A stretch of 64,000 nt of DNA from an uncultured Alphaproteobacteria bacterium (lineage in GTDB: Bacteria; Pseudomonadota; Alphaproteobacteria; HIMB59). Position 1 is the stretch's first letter. Every line of letters starts with the position of its first letter. The stretch lies in the NCBI GenBank assembly GCA_902557145.1, contig CACDYZ010000006.1, forward strand, positions 17,618 through 81,617, read 5' to 3'. The notes under the pieces are model-generated. The model saw only the letters and a program-made list of their open reading frames with translations, was not told the origin of the DNA and did not search any database. A program made the position numbers and the translations under genes. Below are positions 36,594 through 46,047 of this stretch, piece after piece.

Positions 36594-37935
36594 CTGAGAT
36601 TACTTTAATAATTTGTGTTTTTAATTTATTCAGAGTATTTACTTTTATATTTCTTTTGTCATATTGCAAGTTCACTCTTAAAAGTGGCTCAGTGCCTGAA
36701 GGACGAATATTGTAAAAAATATCTAAATTTTTACATAACTTATTTAGTTTTTGATAAATACTTTCTTGAGATAAAAAAAATTTTTCTTGATCTATTTTTT
36801 GATTTATATTCATCACCTCAAGTAAATCAATACCTTTTCTTAGTACTGATAACTTTTTGTTTTCTTTAAGAATTAGAGTTAATAGTCTAATAGCTGTCGT
36901 CATACCATCACCTATTAGTATGTCATCTTTAAATATAAAATGTCCAGATGGCTCACCACCAAAAAAGTATTTATTATCAATTATTTCTTTAAGAATATTT
37001 TTATCACCTACTTTTACTCTTTTTAATTTTAATCTCAATTTTTTAAGAGAGATATCAAGACCATGATTTGCAATTTCATTAGTTACAATAACAGAGCCTT
37101 TTTTAATTTTATTTTCAGATAAATAATATTTAGCAAAAATATAAATTAATTCCTCTCCACTTATTACCTTAGCCTTTTCATCAATAATTATTACTCTGTC
37201 ACCATCTCCATCTAAACAAATTCCAATATCACATTTTTTTTTCTTTACTAAACTTGATGCTTTTTGTGGAAATAAAGAACCGCAGTTTTGATTGATATTT
37301 GTTCCAGAAGGGTTATTTCCAATAGTGTGAAGGTCTAGACCTAATTCAAATAAAACTTCTGGTGCTACTTTATATGAAGCTCCATTTGCACAATCTAAAG
37401 TTACTTTCAATTTGCTGTAATTAAGATTGCTATCAGCGCTCTGTTTAAGAGCCTCTGAATATCTCCCTAAAGCATTTTTGAGTCTTATTGCTTTACCATA
37501 ATTTGATTGTTTTATTTTATAATTATCAAAGTCATAATTAAAAAATAAATCTTCTATTTTATTTTCATCTTCAGGAGAAATTTTAAGACCTTGACCAGAA
37601 AAGAATTTCAATCCATTATCTTTATATGGATTATGTGAAGCCGTAATCATAACAGAAAAGTCTGCTCTGAGTGACTTACCTAGTACTGTTAAAGCAGGTG
37701 TAGGTAAAGGCCCCACAAAAACTACGTCTATTCCCATAGATATAAAACCTGATGCTAAAGCTGGTTCGAATATGTACCCAGACAATCTTGTGTCTTTGTT
37801 AATAATAACTCTTGAAATTGAATTTTTTTTTCTTAAAACAATTGATGATGCTTTAGCTAGTTTAAGTACGTTTTCGGCAGTTAAAGGGTATTTTCCAACC
37901 TCGCCTCTTATTCCATCAGTGCCAAATAATCTCAT
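36583..37935 (-). CDS. glmM: Phosphoglucosamine mutase
   Basis: Interconverts glucosamine 6- and 1-phosphate, the step between GlmS and GlmU encoded at the left of the window. It has GTDGIRGEVGKYPLT at the N-terminus, the phosphoserine loop VMITASHNPYKDNGLKFF, the metal-binding CLDGDGDR, the sugar-binding GGEPSGHFIF and the phosphate-binding IRPSGTEPLLRV. Length 450 aa, complete. It is downstream of ftsH by 27 bp; ftsH-glmM adjacency is common across bacteria. Confidence 0.96.
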   Translation of the reverse strand: MRLFGTDGIRGEVGKYPLTAENVLKLAKASSIVLRKKNSISRVIINKDTRLSGYIFEPALASGFISMGIDVVFVGPLPTPALTVLGKSLRADFSVMITASHNPYKDNGLKFFSGQGLKISPEDENKIEDLFFNYDFDNYKIKQSNYGKAIRLKNALGRYSEALKQSADSNLNYSKLKVTLDCANGASYKVAPEVLFELGLDLHTIGNNPSGTNINQNCGSLFPQKASSLVKKKKCDIGICLDGDGDRVIIIDEKAKVISGEELIYIFAKYYLSENKIKKGSVIVTNEIANHGLDISLKKLRLKLKRVKVGDKNILKEIIDNKYFFGGEPSGHFIFKDDILIGDGMTTAIRLLTLILKENKKLSVLRKGIDLLEVMNINQKIDQEKFFLSQESIYQKLNKLCKNLDIFYNIRPSGTEPLLRVNLQYDKRNIKVNTLNKLKTQIIKVISDAC

Positions 37936-37962
37936 AAGAGATATTTAATATTGGAATAAGTG

Positions 37963-39894
37963 TTAATTTGGAAGGGGAAAATTTTGATCTTTTGTAAAAG
38001 AAGGTAAAGGGCCCTTATTTGGGGTTTCTTTTTTATTTTTTGTGTTGTCATCTGAGCTATCAGAGGATAAATCGTCGTCTCTTTTAGGTTTAATGCCCTT
38101 AATTAAGTTTTGTATCTCCTCACCAGTTAATGTTTCATACTCTAAAAGCCCTTTAGCAATGGTGTGAAGGTCCTTAATATTTTCGTTTAGTATCTTTCTT
38201 GCTTTTGATTCAGCCTCTTCAACAAGACGAATAACTTCTTGGTCAATGATTCTTGCTGTTTCTTCTGAAATATTTTTAGATTGTGTCACGGAGTGTCCTA
38301 AAAAAACTTCTTCTTGATTCCCTGTGTATCTAACTCTTCCAAGTTTATCACTATAGCCCATTTGAGTTACCATAGCTCTGGCTAAGTTTGTTACTTGTTG
38401 AATATCACCAGCAGCTCCGGAACCTATTTTTTCAGGTCCGAATATTAACTCTTCAGCTATTCTAGCAGCAACTGTAACGACTAATTTATCCAGATATTCA
38501 TCTTTACGATGAATTACCTTATCTTGCTCTGGAACACTCATAACAAAACCGAGCGCTCTACCTGTAGGTATAATTGAAGATTTATATATTGGATCTGCAT
38601 GTTTGCAATGCAGATTAGCTAAGGCATGGCCTGCTTCATGGTAAGCAATTACTTCTTTCTCACCATCAGATATTATTTTTGATTTATTTTGTGTACCAAG
38701 CATAACTTTATCTTTAGCATCTTCAAAATCATCCATTGTTACAATTTTTTTATTCTTTCTGGCAGCTATAAGAGCGGCTTCATTTACTATGTTAGCCAAA
38801 TCAGCACCTGAAAAACCGGGAGTTGATCTTGCAATAGCTATAGTCTTGACGGATTTATCCATCTTAATTTTTCTTGTATGAACTTTTAAAATTTTATCTC
38901 TACCAATAATATCTGGGGCAGGAACCACAACTTGTCTGTCAAATCTTCCGGGTCTTAATAAAGCTGGATCGAGGACATCAGGCCTATTAGTTGCTGCAAC
39001 TATTATTACGCCTTCATTAGCCTCAAAACCATCCATTTCAACAAGAAGTTGGTTTAAAGTTTGTTCTCTTTCGTCATTACCGCCACCCAATCCAGCACCT
39101 CTGTGTCTACCAACTGCATCAATCTCATCAATAAATATAATGCAGGGTGCATTCTTTTTACCTTGTTCAAACATATCTCTTACTCTGCTAGCTCCGACAC
39201 CAACAAACATTTCAACAAAATCTGATCCAGATATTGAGAAAAAAGGCACGCCTGCCTCACCGGCTATTGCTCGTGCAAGAAGAGTTTTACCAGTACCAGG
39301 AGGGCCTACTAGAAGAGCACCCTTAGGAATTTTAGCGCCCAGTCTTTGAAATTTATGAGGATCTTTTAAAAATGAAACTACCTCTTCCAACTCTTGTTTA
39401 GCTTCATCTATTCCTGCAACATCATTAAATGTTACTTTTTGTTTATTTTCATTCAATAATTTAGCTTTAGATCTTCCAAATCCAAGAGCGCCACCACCTT
39501 TTCCAGATTGCATTTGGCGCATAAAAAATATCCATACACCAATAAGAAGTAACATAGGAAACCAAGATACAAATATGCTAAGTAATGGGTGCATACCAGA
39601 TTGCTCGGGTTTTGCATTTATAGCAACTTCATTGTCGCTAAGTGTTTCAATTAGGTTTGGATCTCTTGGGGCATAAGTTGTAAACTCAACGCCATCCATA
39701 GTTTGACCAAAAATATTATTGCCTTGAATTTCAACTGATTTTATTTCTCCATTTTGAGCTTTATCTAATAATGTCGAATAAGTATAAGTGATTGAGGAGT
39801 AATCCCTTTGGGAATTCTTAAATACATTGAATAAGCCAAGTAAAATAAGGCTAATAATGATCCATACAAATATATTTTTTGAAAAGTTTTTCAT
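37963..39894 (-). CDS. ftsH: ATP-dependent membrane zinc metalloprotease FtsH
   Basis: Hexameric AAA+ protease degrading membrane proteins and regulators. Two membrane segments (residues ~8-25 and ~105-126) flank a periplasmic domain. Walker A is GPPGTGKT (197-204), Walker B is IIFIDEID, and the second region of homology is [19 protein letters not shown]. The zinc site HEAGH is at 419-423. A Ser/Asp/Lys-rich tail follows. At 643 aa it is typical. Its known E. coli substrates LpxC and sigma-32 are encoded nearby. Confidence 0.97.
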   Translation of the reverse strand: MKNFSKNIFVWIIISLILLGLFNVFKNSQRDYSSITYTYSTLLDKAQNGEIKSVEIQGNNIFGQTMDGVEFTTYAPRDPNLIETLSDNEVAINAKPEQSGMHPLLSIFVSWFPMLLLIGVWIFFMRQMQSGKGGGALGFGRSKAKLLNENKQKVTFNDVAGIDEAKQELEEVVSFLKDPHKFQRLGAKIPKGALLVGPPGTGKTLLARAIAGEAGVPFFSISGSDFVEMFVGVGASRVRDMFEQGKKNAPCIIFIDEIDAVGRHRGAGLGGGNDEREQTLNQLLVEMDGFEANEGVIIVAATNRPDVLDPALLRPGRFDRQVVVPAPDIIGRDKILKVHTRKIKMDKSVKTIAIARSTPGFSGADLANIVNEAALIAARKNKKIVTMDDFEDAKDKVMLGTQNKSKIISDGEKEVIAYHEAGHALANLHCKHADPIYKSSIIPTGRALGFVMSVPEQDKVIHRKDEYLDKLVVTVAARIAEELIFGPEKIGSGAAGDIQQVTNLARAMVTQMGYSDKLGRVRYTGNQEEVFLGHSVTQSKNISEETARIIDQEVIRLVEEAESKARKILNENIKDLHTIAKGLLEYETLTGEEIQNLIKGIKPKRDDDLSSDSSDDNTKNKKETPNKGPLPSFTKDQNFPLPN

Positions 39895-39931
39895 ATTATT
39901 AATATAGTTAGTGTTACCTACGTTTAAAGTA

Positions 39932-40885
39932 CTAAGTAAGATTTATATAGTTTTTTTTATTTAAGACACCTATTTTTCCTGAAAATATTGACCTTTCTTT
40001 ACCATTTTGAATATTGTTATCTAATATTTTGATAAAGTTTCTAATATTTTCATCACGAATTTGTTTTCTAAATAAATATCTATTCTCGTAATAAAATGAT
40101 TGTACTACTAAAAATTTTAGATTTTCAGTCAAATTATTAAATTTTTCTGTTTCAATATAAAAAATTTTGTTTTTTTTGCTTTTGAAAAAATCCTGGTACA
40201 AAGATCTTATATAGAATGTTTTTGAAAAAATTAATCTTTCTTGATTGATTTTAGAGAAATGATTATTTGAATAAAGAAAATGTCTTATTTTGTTTCTGGT
40301 AAATACTAACTCTAAATTAGTTCTATCCTCAAACCAAATTAGTTTATTTCTATTTGCATAGCTTTTGATTTGTTTTTTAGAATATTTGCTCAATGGACGA
40401 TGCAATTTAAGGCTCTTAAATTTATCTGAAAAAATATTTGATAACCCAGCTGTGCCAGATTGTTGAATTTTTCTCATAAAAAAAGTTTCATTAAGATCGT
40501 CAAGATGATGACCTAAGAATATATTTTTAATATTTCTTTTTTTTGAAAAGTTGTATAGAAAATTATATCTACTAGATCTAGATTTTTCCTGAAATCCTTT
40601 TATTTTTTTATTGATAGAAACTTTCTTCAAAAAAAGATTTTTATTTGAAAGATTATAGAACTTTATAAATTGTTTAATTTCATATTTTCCTTCAGCTCTT
40701 TTTTGGTGATCAAAAATCAAATAATATATATTTTTATTTTTTAAATATTTTGATTTTGTAATCAAATCAAAGAGGACAGTGCTATCTAATCCACAAGAAA
40801 TTGAAATTAATATTTTTTCGTTAGTTGATATATTATTTTTAAGGTAATCCTTTACGCCAAGAGAGAGTGGTGTTTCATTAATCAA
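39932..40885 (-). CDS. tilS: tRNA(Ile)-lysidine synthetase
   Basis: ATP-dependent lysidine modification of the CAU-anticodon isoleucine tRNA. The PP-loop reads SCGLDS at 30-35 where the family has SGGxDS: the first Gly is replaced by Cys. Other elements are intact ([16 protein letters not shown] with the HHxDD signature, and [11 protein letters not shown]). At 317 aa it is the short form without most of the C-terminal tRNA-binding domains. It overlaps cpoB by 8 bp; the cpoB-tilS-ftsH order is typical for Proteobacteria. Confidence 0.9.
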   Translation of the reverse strand: MINETPLSLGVKDYLKNNISTNEKILISISCGLDSTVLFDLITKSKYLKNKNIYYLIFDHQKRAEGKYEIKQFIKFYNLSNKNLFLKKVSINKKIKGFQEKSRSSRYNFLYNFSKKRNIKNIFLGHHLDDLNETFFMRKIQQSGTAGLSNIFSDKFKSLKLHRPLSKYSKKQIKSYANRNKLIWFEDRTNLELVFTRNKIRHFLYSNNHFSKINQERLIFSKTFYIRSLYQDFFKSKKNKIFYIETEKFNNLTENLKFLVVQSFYYENRYLFRKQIRDENIRNFIKILDNNIQNGKERSIFSGKIGVLNKKNYINLT

Positions 40886-41906
40886 TAATCAAACCACAGT
40901 CTTTGTCGGTTTGAAGAGATTTTGCTGAATCAATGACTTCTTTGCTATCAATGTAAGTATTTGAAAAAATTAGATCTTCCATAATTAAACAGCCATTTTC
41001 TTGATCACCAATACTAAATAGTGACTTTCCCAGCCAAAAATAGTTTTCAGATTTAAATTTTGGAAATGAAGAGAAATCTCTATGTCTAATACCAAAATAT
41101 TTTACAGCTTCAATTATCTCATTCTCCATAAAATAAGTTCTACCAAGAAGATAATAAGTTTCAGCCAAATATTCTTTTTGATCTGTGTCTGAATTGACTA
41201 TTAGGAGTAGACTCTCAATAGCAGACATATTATCAAGACTTGCGAAACTTGTTTTAGCATTTTTTAGTTCTTCTTCGACGTTAATTATCGGCTTATTTAG
41301 CTCTATTTCTCTATCTTTTATTAATTGATCCAAATCATTTAGCATAGAAACATTAACTTCTGATATAGATTTTATCTCGATTACATCTAATTCCTCTTTT
41401 TCAATACTTAACGAGGAAGTTTTTTCTTCAACCTCTAAACTAGAATTGTCAGGAGTTTTTACTTTATCTTTCTCAAGTTCAGAAAGACTAATTTGACCTA
41501 ATAACTGATCATCTTCTGAGTTCTCTACGATATTTGAGGAACTTTCTTCTATATTTAGTTGATCAGATGTACTGATTATTTTTTTTTCATCAACATTTGA
41601 TGATGTATATAATGAGTACAAATTACTGACATCATCTTTAATATCCAAAATTTGTTTTTCCAATGAAGTTATACTCTTTGAAATATCATTAATAAGTATC
41701 TTTAATTCATCTAATTCAATATTGTCGTTTGAGTCATTAGAATTATTTAATGATGACTCATTTTTGTAAACAAACTTTTGAAGATCAATAATATCATTTT
41801 TAATTCTGTCTAATTCTACTGATACTTGATTGTGTTTTTCAGATTGTGCTTGATTGGTAATAAAGAGAAGAAAAAAAATAACCAATATTTTGTTTATTTT
41901 TTTCAT
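40878..41906 (-). CDS. cpoB: Tol-Pal-associated periplasmic protein CpoB (YbgF)
   Basis: Periplasmic coordinator of PBP1B and Tol-Pal during constriction. A signal peptide (MKKINKILVIFFLLFITNQAQS) leads into a coiled coil of ~70 residues (IKNDIIDLQKFV; LKILINDISKSITSLEKQILDI), the trimerisation part of CpoB. An acidic linker and a C-terminal TPR-like region (YYLLGRTYFMENEIIEAVKYF ...) follow. Identification is by position after pal and by domain order. Its ATG lies 9 nt after a hairpin. Confidence 0.85.
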   Translation of the reverse strand: MKKINKILVIFFLLFITNQAQSEKHNQVSVELDRIKNDIIDLQKFVYKNESSLNNSNDSNDNIELDELKILINDISKSITSLEKQILDIKDDVSNLYSLYTSSNVDEKKIISTSDQLNIEESSSNIVENSEDDQLLGQISLSELEKDKVKTPDNSSLEVEEKTSSLSIEKEELDVIEIKSISEVNVSMLNDLDQLIKDREIELNKPIINVEEELKNAKTSFASLDNMSAIESLLLIVNSDTDQKEYLAETYYLLGRTYFMENEIIEAVKYFGIRHRDFSSFPKFKSENYFWLGKSLFSIGDQENGCLIMEDLIFSNTYIDSKEVIDSAKSLQTDKDCGLIID

Positions 41907-41915
41907 AAAGGTTTT

Positions 41916-41943
41916 AGGTGCTCTTTCAAAAAAAAGAGCACCT
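41916..41943 (-). promoter_or_regulatory. Intercistronic hairpin between pal and cpoB
   Basis: Arms 41916-41926 (AGGTGCTCTTT on the plus strand) and 41933-41943 are exact reverse complements over 11 bp, with a 6-nt loop. On the minus-strand mRNA the hairpin starts 14 nt after the pal stop and ends 9 nt before the cpoB ATG. No U-tract follows, so full termination is unlikely. Its placement copies the potF/potG hairpin exactly and suggests pal, an abundant lipoprotein, is kept at higher mRNA levels than cpoB. Confidence 0.7.
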
Positions 41944-41957
41944 TAATGAAATTTTTA

Positions 41958-42452
41958 TTAATTACTTACTATTGTAACGCCGCGTCTATTTTGACTGTAA
42001 GCAGTTTCGTCAGACCCAATAACATCTGGTCTTTCTTTTCCCCAACTTACATATTCCATTCTATTGGTGTCAATTCCTGCCTGAGCGAGATAAGAGTAAA
42101 CAGAAAATGCCCTTTTATCTCCTAAAGCTAAGTTGTACTCACGGGTACCTCTTTCGTCTGCATGACCTTCAACAGTTATGTTAGTGTCAGGGTACTGCAT
42201 TAACCAAGCTGCTTGAGCGTCAAGTGTTGCTTGAGCATCAACAGTGAGTTCTGAACTATCAAATTCAAAAAACACTCTATCGCCTACATTAACAATCAAA
42301 TCTTCTTGAGTGCCAGCTGTAATTTCACCTCCAGAGGATGAACTTGCGCTAGTTGAAGCTGCATCAACGTTTCCACCTTCTTCTGTCTTAGTGGCAGCAC
42401 ATGAAGCAAGGAAAAAACCCGCAACAATAAGCATAAACAATTTTTTTAACAT
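41958..42452 (-). CDS. pal: Peptidoglycan-associated lipoprotein Pal
   Basis: Outer-membrane lipoprotein binding peptidoglycan. Starting at ATG 42452 the signal peptide MLKKLFMLIVAGFFLASC ends in an LASC lipobox. A Ser/Ala-rich linker and an OmpA-like domain follow (VFFEFDSSELTVDAQATL, TVEGHADERGTREYNLALGDKRA, with the Asp and Arg that hold diaminopimelate). I chose 42452 over the in-frame 42506 because GGAG lies ~10 nt upstream and the lipoprotein signal is then correctly placed. The 123-bp gap before it is the longest in the window and may hold its own promoter. Confidence 0.96.
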   Translation of the reverse strand: MLKKLFMLIVAGFFLASCAATKTEEGGNVDAASTSASSSSGGEITAGTQEDLIVNVGDRVFFEFDSSELTVDAQATLDAQAAWLMQYPDTNITVEGHADERGTREYNLALGDKRAFSVYSYLAQAGIDTNRMEYVSWGKERPDVIGSDETAYSQNRRGVTIVSN

Positions 42453-42575
42453 TATTTTAAATCTCCGCGTAAATATATTCTTACTATAGTTTAGGTAAAT
42501 AAACACTGAATTTTTTGGAAATCAAGACAATTTTTATTTAATTTTTACTAAAATTTGTTGATTTTTAATGAATTT

Positions 42576-43895
42576 TTATAATAAAGGTGACCAAGCTGGG
42601 TCGCTTCCATCTCTTGGAGTGGGAATGACCCTTTCATTATATCCAGTTATGTCTATAAAATGTATAGTTACTTCTCCGCCTGTTCCATCAAGATTTGACC
42701 TTTTTTGTCTGTGAAATATTAAATACCTGCCATTTGGAGACCATGCTGGAGACTCTAGAGAAAAGTCCCTGACTATTACTCTTTCATTATTTCCATTTGT
42801 ATCCATGACTCCAATATGAAAATTACCCTGGGTTAGCTTAGTAAAAGCTATCAAGTCACCCCTTGGGGACCATACTGGATTCCCATAAACACCTCTACCT
42901 TTTGAAATTCTTTTAATATTATCTCCGTTCTTATCCATAATAAATAATTGGGGACTCCCTCCACGATCAGAGTTAAAAACAATTTTTTCTCCATTAGGAG
43001 AAAAAGATGGAGATGTGTCAATTCCAGAGTCATTTGTCAATCTTAAGCGAGATCGAGTGTTTAAATCCATTAAATAGATCTCAGAATTTGCTGCATTATT
43101 AGGATCTGAAAAAGACATCACTACACTTTGACTATCTGGTGAAAATCTTGGTGCAAAAGTCATTCCAGGAAAGTCTCCAACAATTTCCCTTTCACCAGTT
43201 TTAAGATTGTAAATATAAACTCTTGGAAGATTATTTTTGTACTCCATGTAGGTTACTATTTGATTATTTGGTGCAAAACGAGGAGTTAAAACTAAATTTT
43301 TTCCGTCTGTTAAAAATTGATGACTATCCAAATGTCCATCTTGATCCATGATTGCTAATCTTTTTACTCTTTGATCTAGTGGACCAATTTCTGAAACATA
43401 AACAATTCTTGTATCAAAATAACCAGTCTCGCCTGTTATTCTTTCGTAAACGATGTCACTTACAGTATGACCTACTCTTCTTATCAAATTTTCATCAGGT
43501 ATTGTAAGTTGTAATTTTTCTATCTCTTTTGCGTTAAAGACATCATAAAGCCTCATTCGTAGTCTAATCCCTTTATCAGTTTTACTGACATCTGCGCTTA
43601 ATAGAAACTGTGCTTTGATTAATTTCCAGTCTTCAAAACGTGGGACTTTTTCAACTAAATTATCAGATTGAATATAAAGATCTTCATTGACTGTGTAAAA
43701 AAGACCTGAATTTGTGAGATTATTGTTAATGATTTGCCTTAGCGTGTTCCCATATCTAGCAGTGTCTGAGTCTGCACCAAATATCTGAGTTATAGCTATG
43801 GGAGTGGGTTCAACTTTTCCTTGTGCAATTGTTACCTCTAAAGCAGCGTTTGCGTTTAGTGAAAAAAACAAAATTAATAGGATTTTTTTAATCAT
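42576..43895 (-). CDS. tolB: Tol-Pal system beta-propeller protein TolB
   Basis: Periplasmic protein linking Pal with TolA. A signal peptide (MIKKILLILFFSLNANA) leads to a ~130-residue N-terminal domain and then a six-bladed beta-propeller. The WD-like repeats are visible (APRFSPDSQSVVMSFSD, SPSFSPNGEKIVFNSDRGG, NPVWSPRGDLIAFTK, SPAWSPNGRYLIFHR). It ends DPAWSPLL at 439 aa. It lies between pal and tolA in the standard order. Confidence 0.96.
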   Translation of the reverse strand: MIKKILLILFFSLNANAALEVTIAQGKVEPTPIAITQIFGADSDTARYGNTLRQIINNNLTNSGLFYTVNEDLYIQSDNLVEKVPRFEDWKLIKAQFLLSADVSKTDKGIRLRMRLYDVFNAKEIEKLQLTIPDENLIRRVGHTVSDIVYERITGETGYFDTRIVYVSEIGPLDQRVKRLAIMDQDGHLDSHQFLTDGKNLVLTPRFAPNNQIVTYMEYKNNLPRVYIYNLKTGEREIVGDFPGMTFAPRFSPDSQSVVMSFSDPNNAANSEIYLMDLNTRSRLRLTNDSGIDTSPSFSPNGEKIVFNSDRGGSPQLFIMDKNGDNIKRISKGRGVYGNPVWSPRGDLIAFTKLTQGNFHIGVMDTNGNNERVIVRDFSLESPAWSPNGRYLIFHRQKRSNLDGTGGEVTIHFIDITGYNERVIPTPRDGSDPAWSPLL

Positions 43896-43940
43896 AAGAA
43901 TATTTCTGATAGATTGTGCAATTTATATCTTAAATTTTTA

Positions 43941-44945
43941 TTAATCAAACATCCAGCTGAAATCAAAAGTAAAATTAATTTCTTTCCACTGTTCATATTT
44001 ATCTTTAGGTAATAAAAGAGGGCTACAATCTGGATTATTCACTGCTCTCATTGCAGCTTCAGCAGCAGTTCTAAATGATGGATCATTCAATTTTTCTTTA
44101 TTGACTACTTTAGAACTTTTTACTGTTCGATCAGGGTTAACTTCAATGTAAATGACAGGTTTTATTTCTTTTAAATTAGCAACACCAACATTAAGATTTA
44201 AACAGCCATGTAATTGTTGCCTTAATAAATCAATTTCTGAAATAGTCATCGTTGGTCCAACTTTTTCTGTGAAAACTTCCTCTTGTTTGACTTCAGATGC
44301 TTCTTGTTCTTTTTTGAATTCTTTGTTCTGATTTTCTAAGTCTTTAAGAACAGTACTAACATTGAAAGTTTTCTTTACAGGCTTTTTCTTTACAACAATC
44401 TCAATATCTTTTTTGGGTTCTAGTATTTCTTTAGGTTCAGGTTTTTGTTTTAATTTAATCTCAAAATCATTTTCAATTGGCGGTGGTGTCTCCTCTTCTG
44501 GCTTTTTAATTTCAGGTTTTACTTTCTCATCAATTATAAATTCATTTGTTTTGTCTGCAGAGTTATCAATCAATACTTCTTCATTAGTGTCCTGAATTAT
44601 TTGATCAATTGGTTCTTGTGAAGTTATTTCTTTTAATTCTGGTTCAATAGCCTTAGTTTCATTCTGCTTTGGAGACTCTTCTTGAAATGTTGGGACAATT
44701 TCATTTATCTCCTCAACAAATTCAGGTGCAGCTGTCTCTTCTTCAATAATGAACATTTCGATAGGTAAAATCATTGGAATATCGCTGATTTTTTTTTCAA
44801 AAGTAAAATTTATCATCGGTATCAAAATTAAAAGATGTAATAGAAAAGAAAATATTTGGAAATAAAAATCACTTTTTTTATAACTAAAATTTTCGATGAA
44901 TAAGACTAAATTTCTGAAAGGGTTAAATAGTGTAATAGTAGACAA
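43941..44945 (-). CDS. tolA: Tol-Pal energy transducer TolA
   Basis: Inner-membrane protein that reaches across the periplasm. One membrane helix (about residues 28-47) precedes a long Glu/Pro/Lys-rich linker. A TonB-like C-terminal domain of ~85 residues contains YIEVNPDRTVKSSKVV and AAEAAMRAV. At 334 aa with low conservation, it is recognised by topology and by direct abutment with tolR (44946). The reverse strand of the linker creates open but meaningless frames. Confidence 0.9.
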   Translation of the reverse strand: MSTITLFNPFRNLVLFIENFSYKKSDFYFQIFSFLLHLLILIPMINFTFEKKISDIPMILPIEMFIIEEETAAPEFVEEINEIVPTFQEESPKQNETKAIEPELKEITSQEPIDQIIQDTNEEVLIDNSADKTNEFIIDEKVKPEIKKPEEETPPPIENDFEIKLKQKPEPKEILEPKKDIEIVVKKKPVKKTFNVSTVLKDLENQNKEFKKEQEASEVKQEEVFTEKVGPTMTISEIDLLRQQLHGCLNLNVGVANLKEIKPVIYIEVNPDRTVKSSKVVNKEKLNDPSFRTAAEAAMRAVNNPDCSPLLLPKDKYEQWKEINFTFDFSWMFD

Positions 44946-45341
44946 CTAACTTGGTTTTTTCGTAACGAGAGCAATTTTTAAAAAACCTGATGTATTCAGA
45001 GCACCAAGAACCTTCATCACTTCTCCATAATTAATTGTGGTATCAGCTCTTAAAAAAATTCTTATATCAGTGTTAGAGCCAGCGATAGTTTTCACTTTTA
45101 GTATTAACTCTTCAAAAGGTATTAGTTCCTCACCTAAATAAATATCATTATTTTCATTAATTGAAATTTCTAGAGGCTCCTTTTGTGAATCTAAAGAATT
45201 AGCCTCAACTTTTGGTAAGTTTACAGGAACCCCCACTGTAAGAAGAGGGGCGGTAACCATAAATACAATTAATAAAACCAACATCACATCAACCATAGGG
45301 GTGACATTTATACTTGAAACAGGTCGATGTTTTTTTCTCAT
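44946..45341 (-). CDS. tolR: Tol-Pal proton-channel subunit TolR (ExbD family)
   Basis: Bitopic protein with the motif INVTPMVDVMLVLLIVFMVTAPLL, containing the proton-responsive Asp in its single helix. A ~90-residue periplasmic domain (IFLRADTTINYGEVMKVLGAL) follows. The length of 131 aa is typical. It works with TolQ to convert proton motive force into TolA movement. The gaps to tolQ (4 bp) and tolA (0 bp) fit a single operon. Confidence 0.95.
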   Translation of the reverse strand: MRKKHRPVSSINVTPMVDVMLVLLIVFMVTAPLLTVGVPVNLPKVEANSLDSQKEPLEISINENNDIYLGEELIPFEELILKVKTIAGSNTDIRIFLRADTTINYGEVMKVLGALNTSGFLKIALVTKKPS

Positions 45342-45345
45342 ATCC

Positions 45346-46044
45346 TTATTTGACTTGGCGTGAAATTATATTTACTAAATCCTTTCCAAAACTTTCAGCT
45401 TCTGACAAATAGTTATCAATTTTTGACGTTATCAGGTTGTAGTAGGCAGTTGAAGGAATAGCCACAAAAAGACCTAAAGCAGTCACAAATAAAGCTTCTG
45501 CAATACCTGGTGCTACTACTGCAAGGTTAGTATTTTGAGCAATTGCTATTGCTTGAAAACTATTCATGATTCCCCAAACTGTTCCAAATAAACCTATAAA
45601 AGGTGCTACAGATCCAGAAGAAGCCAAAAATGACAGCCCCTTATTTAAATTTGTATCCTCAATAGCAATACTTAAATCAAGAGATGTGTAAAGTCTTTGA
45701 ATAAAAGCAGAGTCGACTTTATTTTTTTGCATTCGAGATTTTTCATACTCATTCATAATATTTCTAAAAATATTTGAAAAGCTTTCTTGATCGAAATCAT
45801 CAATTTGTTGGTAAAGCTCATCCAAAGAGACACCAGACCAAAAATGATTTTCAAATTTTTTGGATATTTTCTTAATTTTATTTATTAGGAGAATTTTTTG
45901 AATAATTGTCTTCCAAGATTGAATTGAAAAAATAACTAACAATATAATTACAAATTTTACGACCCAATCAGATTTGAGAAACATTCCCATCATTGAGAAA
46001 TCTACAGAACCCTCAAGGGCGGCTAAGTTAACTACTTCTTCCAT
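45346..46044 (-). CDS. tolQ: Tol-Pal proton-channel subunit TolQ (ExbB/MotA family)
   Basis: Three-helix inner-membrane protein of 232 aa. It has an N-terminal helix (VVKFVIILLVIFSIQSW), LSFLASSGSVAPFIGLFGTVWGIMNSF (second helix with conserved Gly/Thr) and APGIAEALFVTALGLFVAIPSTAYYN (third helix). It is the first tol gene here; the ybgC thioesterase gene that normally precedes tolQ is missing and a small nuclease-like gene ends 3 bp upstream. Confidence 0.95.
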   Translation of the reverse strand: MEEVVNLAALEGSVDFSMMGMFLKSDWVVKFVIILLVIFSIQSWKTIIQKILLINKIKKISKKFENHFWSGVSLDELYQQIDDFDQESFSNIFRNIMNEYEKSRMQKNKVDSAFIQRLYTSLDLSIAIEDTNLNKGLSFLASSGSVAPFIGLFGTVWGIMNSFQAIAIAQNTNLAVVAPGIAEALFVTALGLFVAIPSTAYYNLITSKIDNYLSEAESFGKDLVNIISRQVK

Positions 46045-46047
46045 AAA

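Noticed and set aside
38984..39349. Plus-strand open frames opposite ftsH
   Set aside because: Antisense to the highly conserved AAA+ domain; no start signals or family match.
42453..42506. Longer pal start 18 residues upstream
   Set aside because: It would bury the lipoprotein signal peptide; a GGAG ribosome site supports 42452.
44362..44595. 77-aa plus-strand frame, Ser/Phe/Gly-rich
   Set aside because: Reverse complement of the Glu/Lys/Pro-rich TolA linker, which naturally produces open antisense frames.
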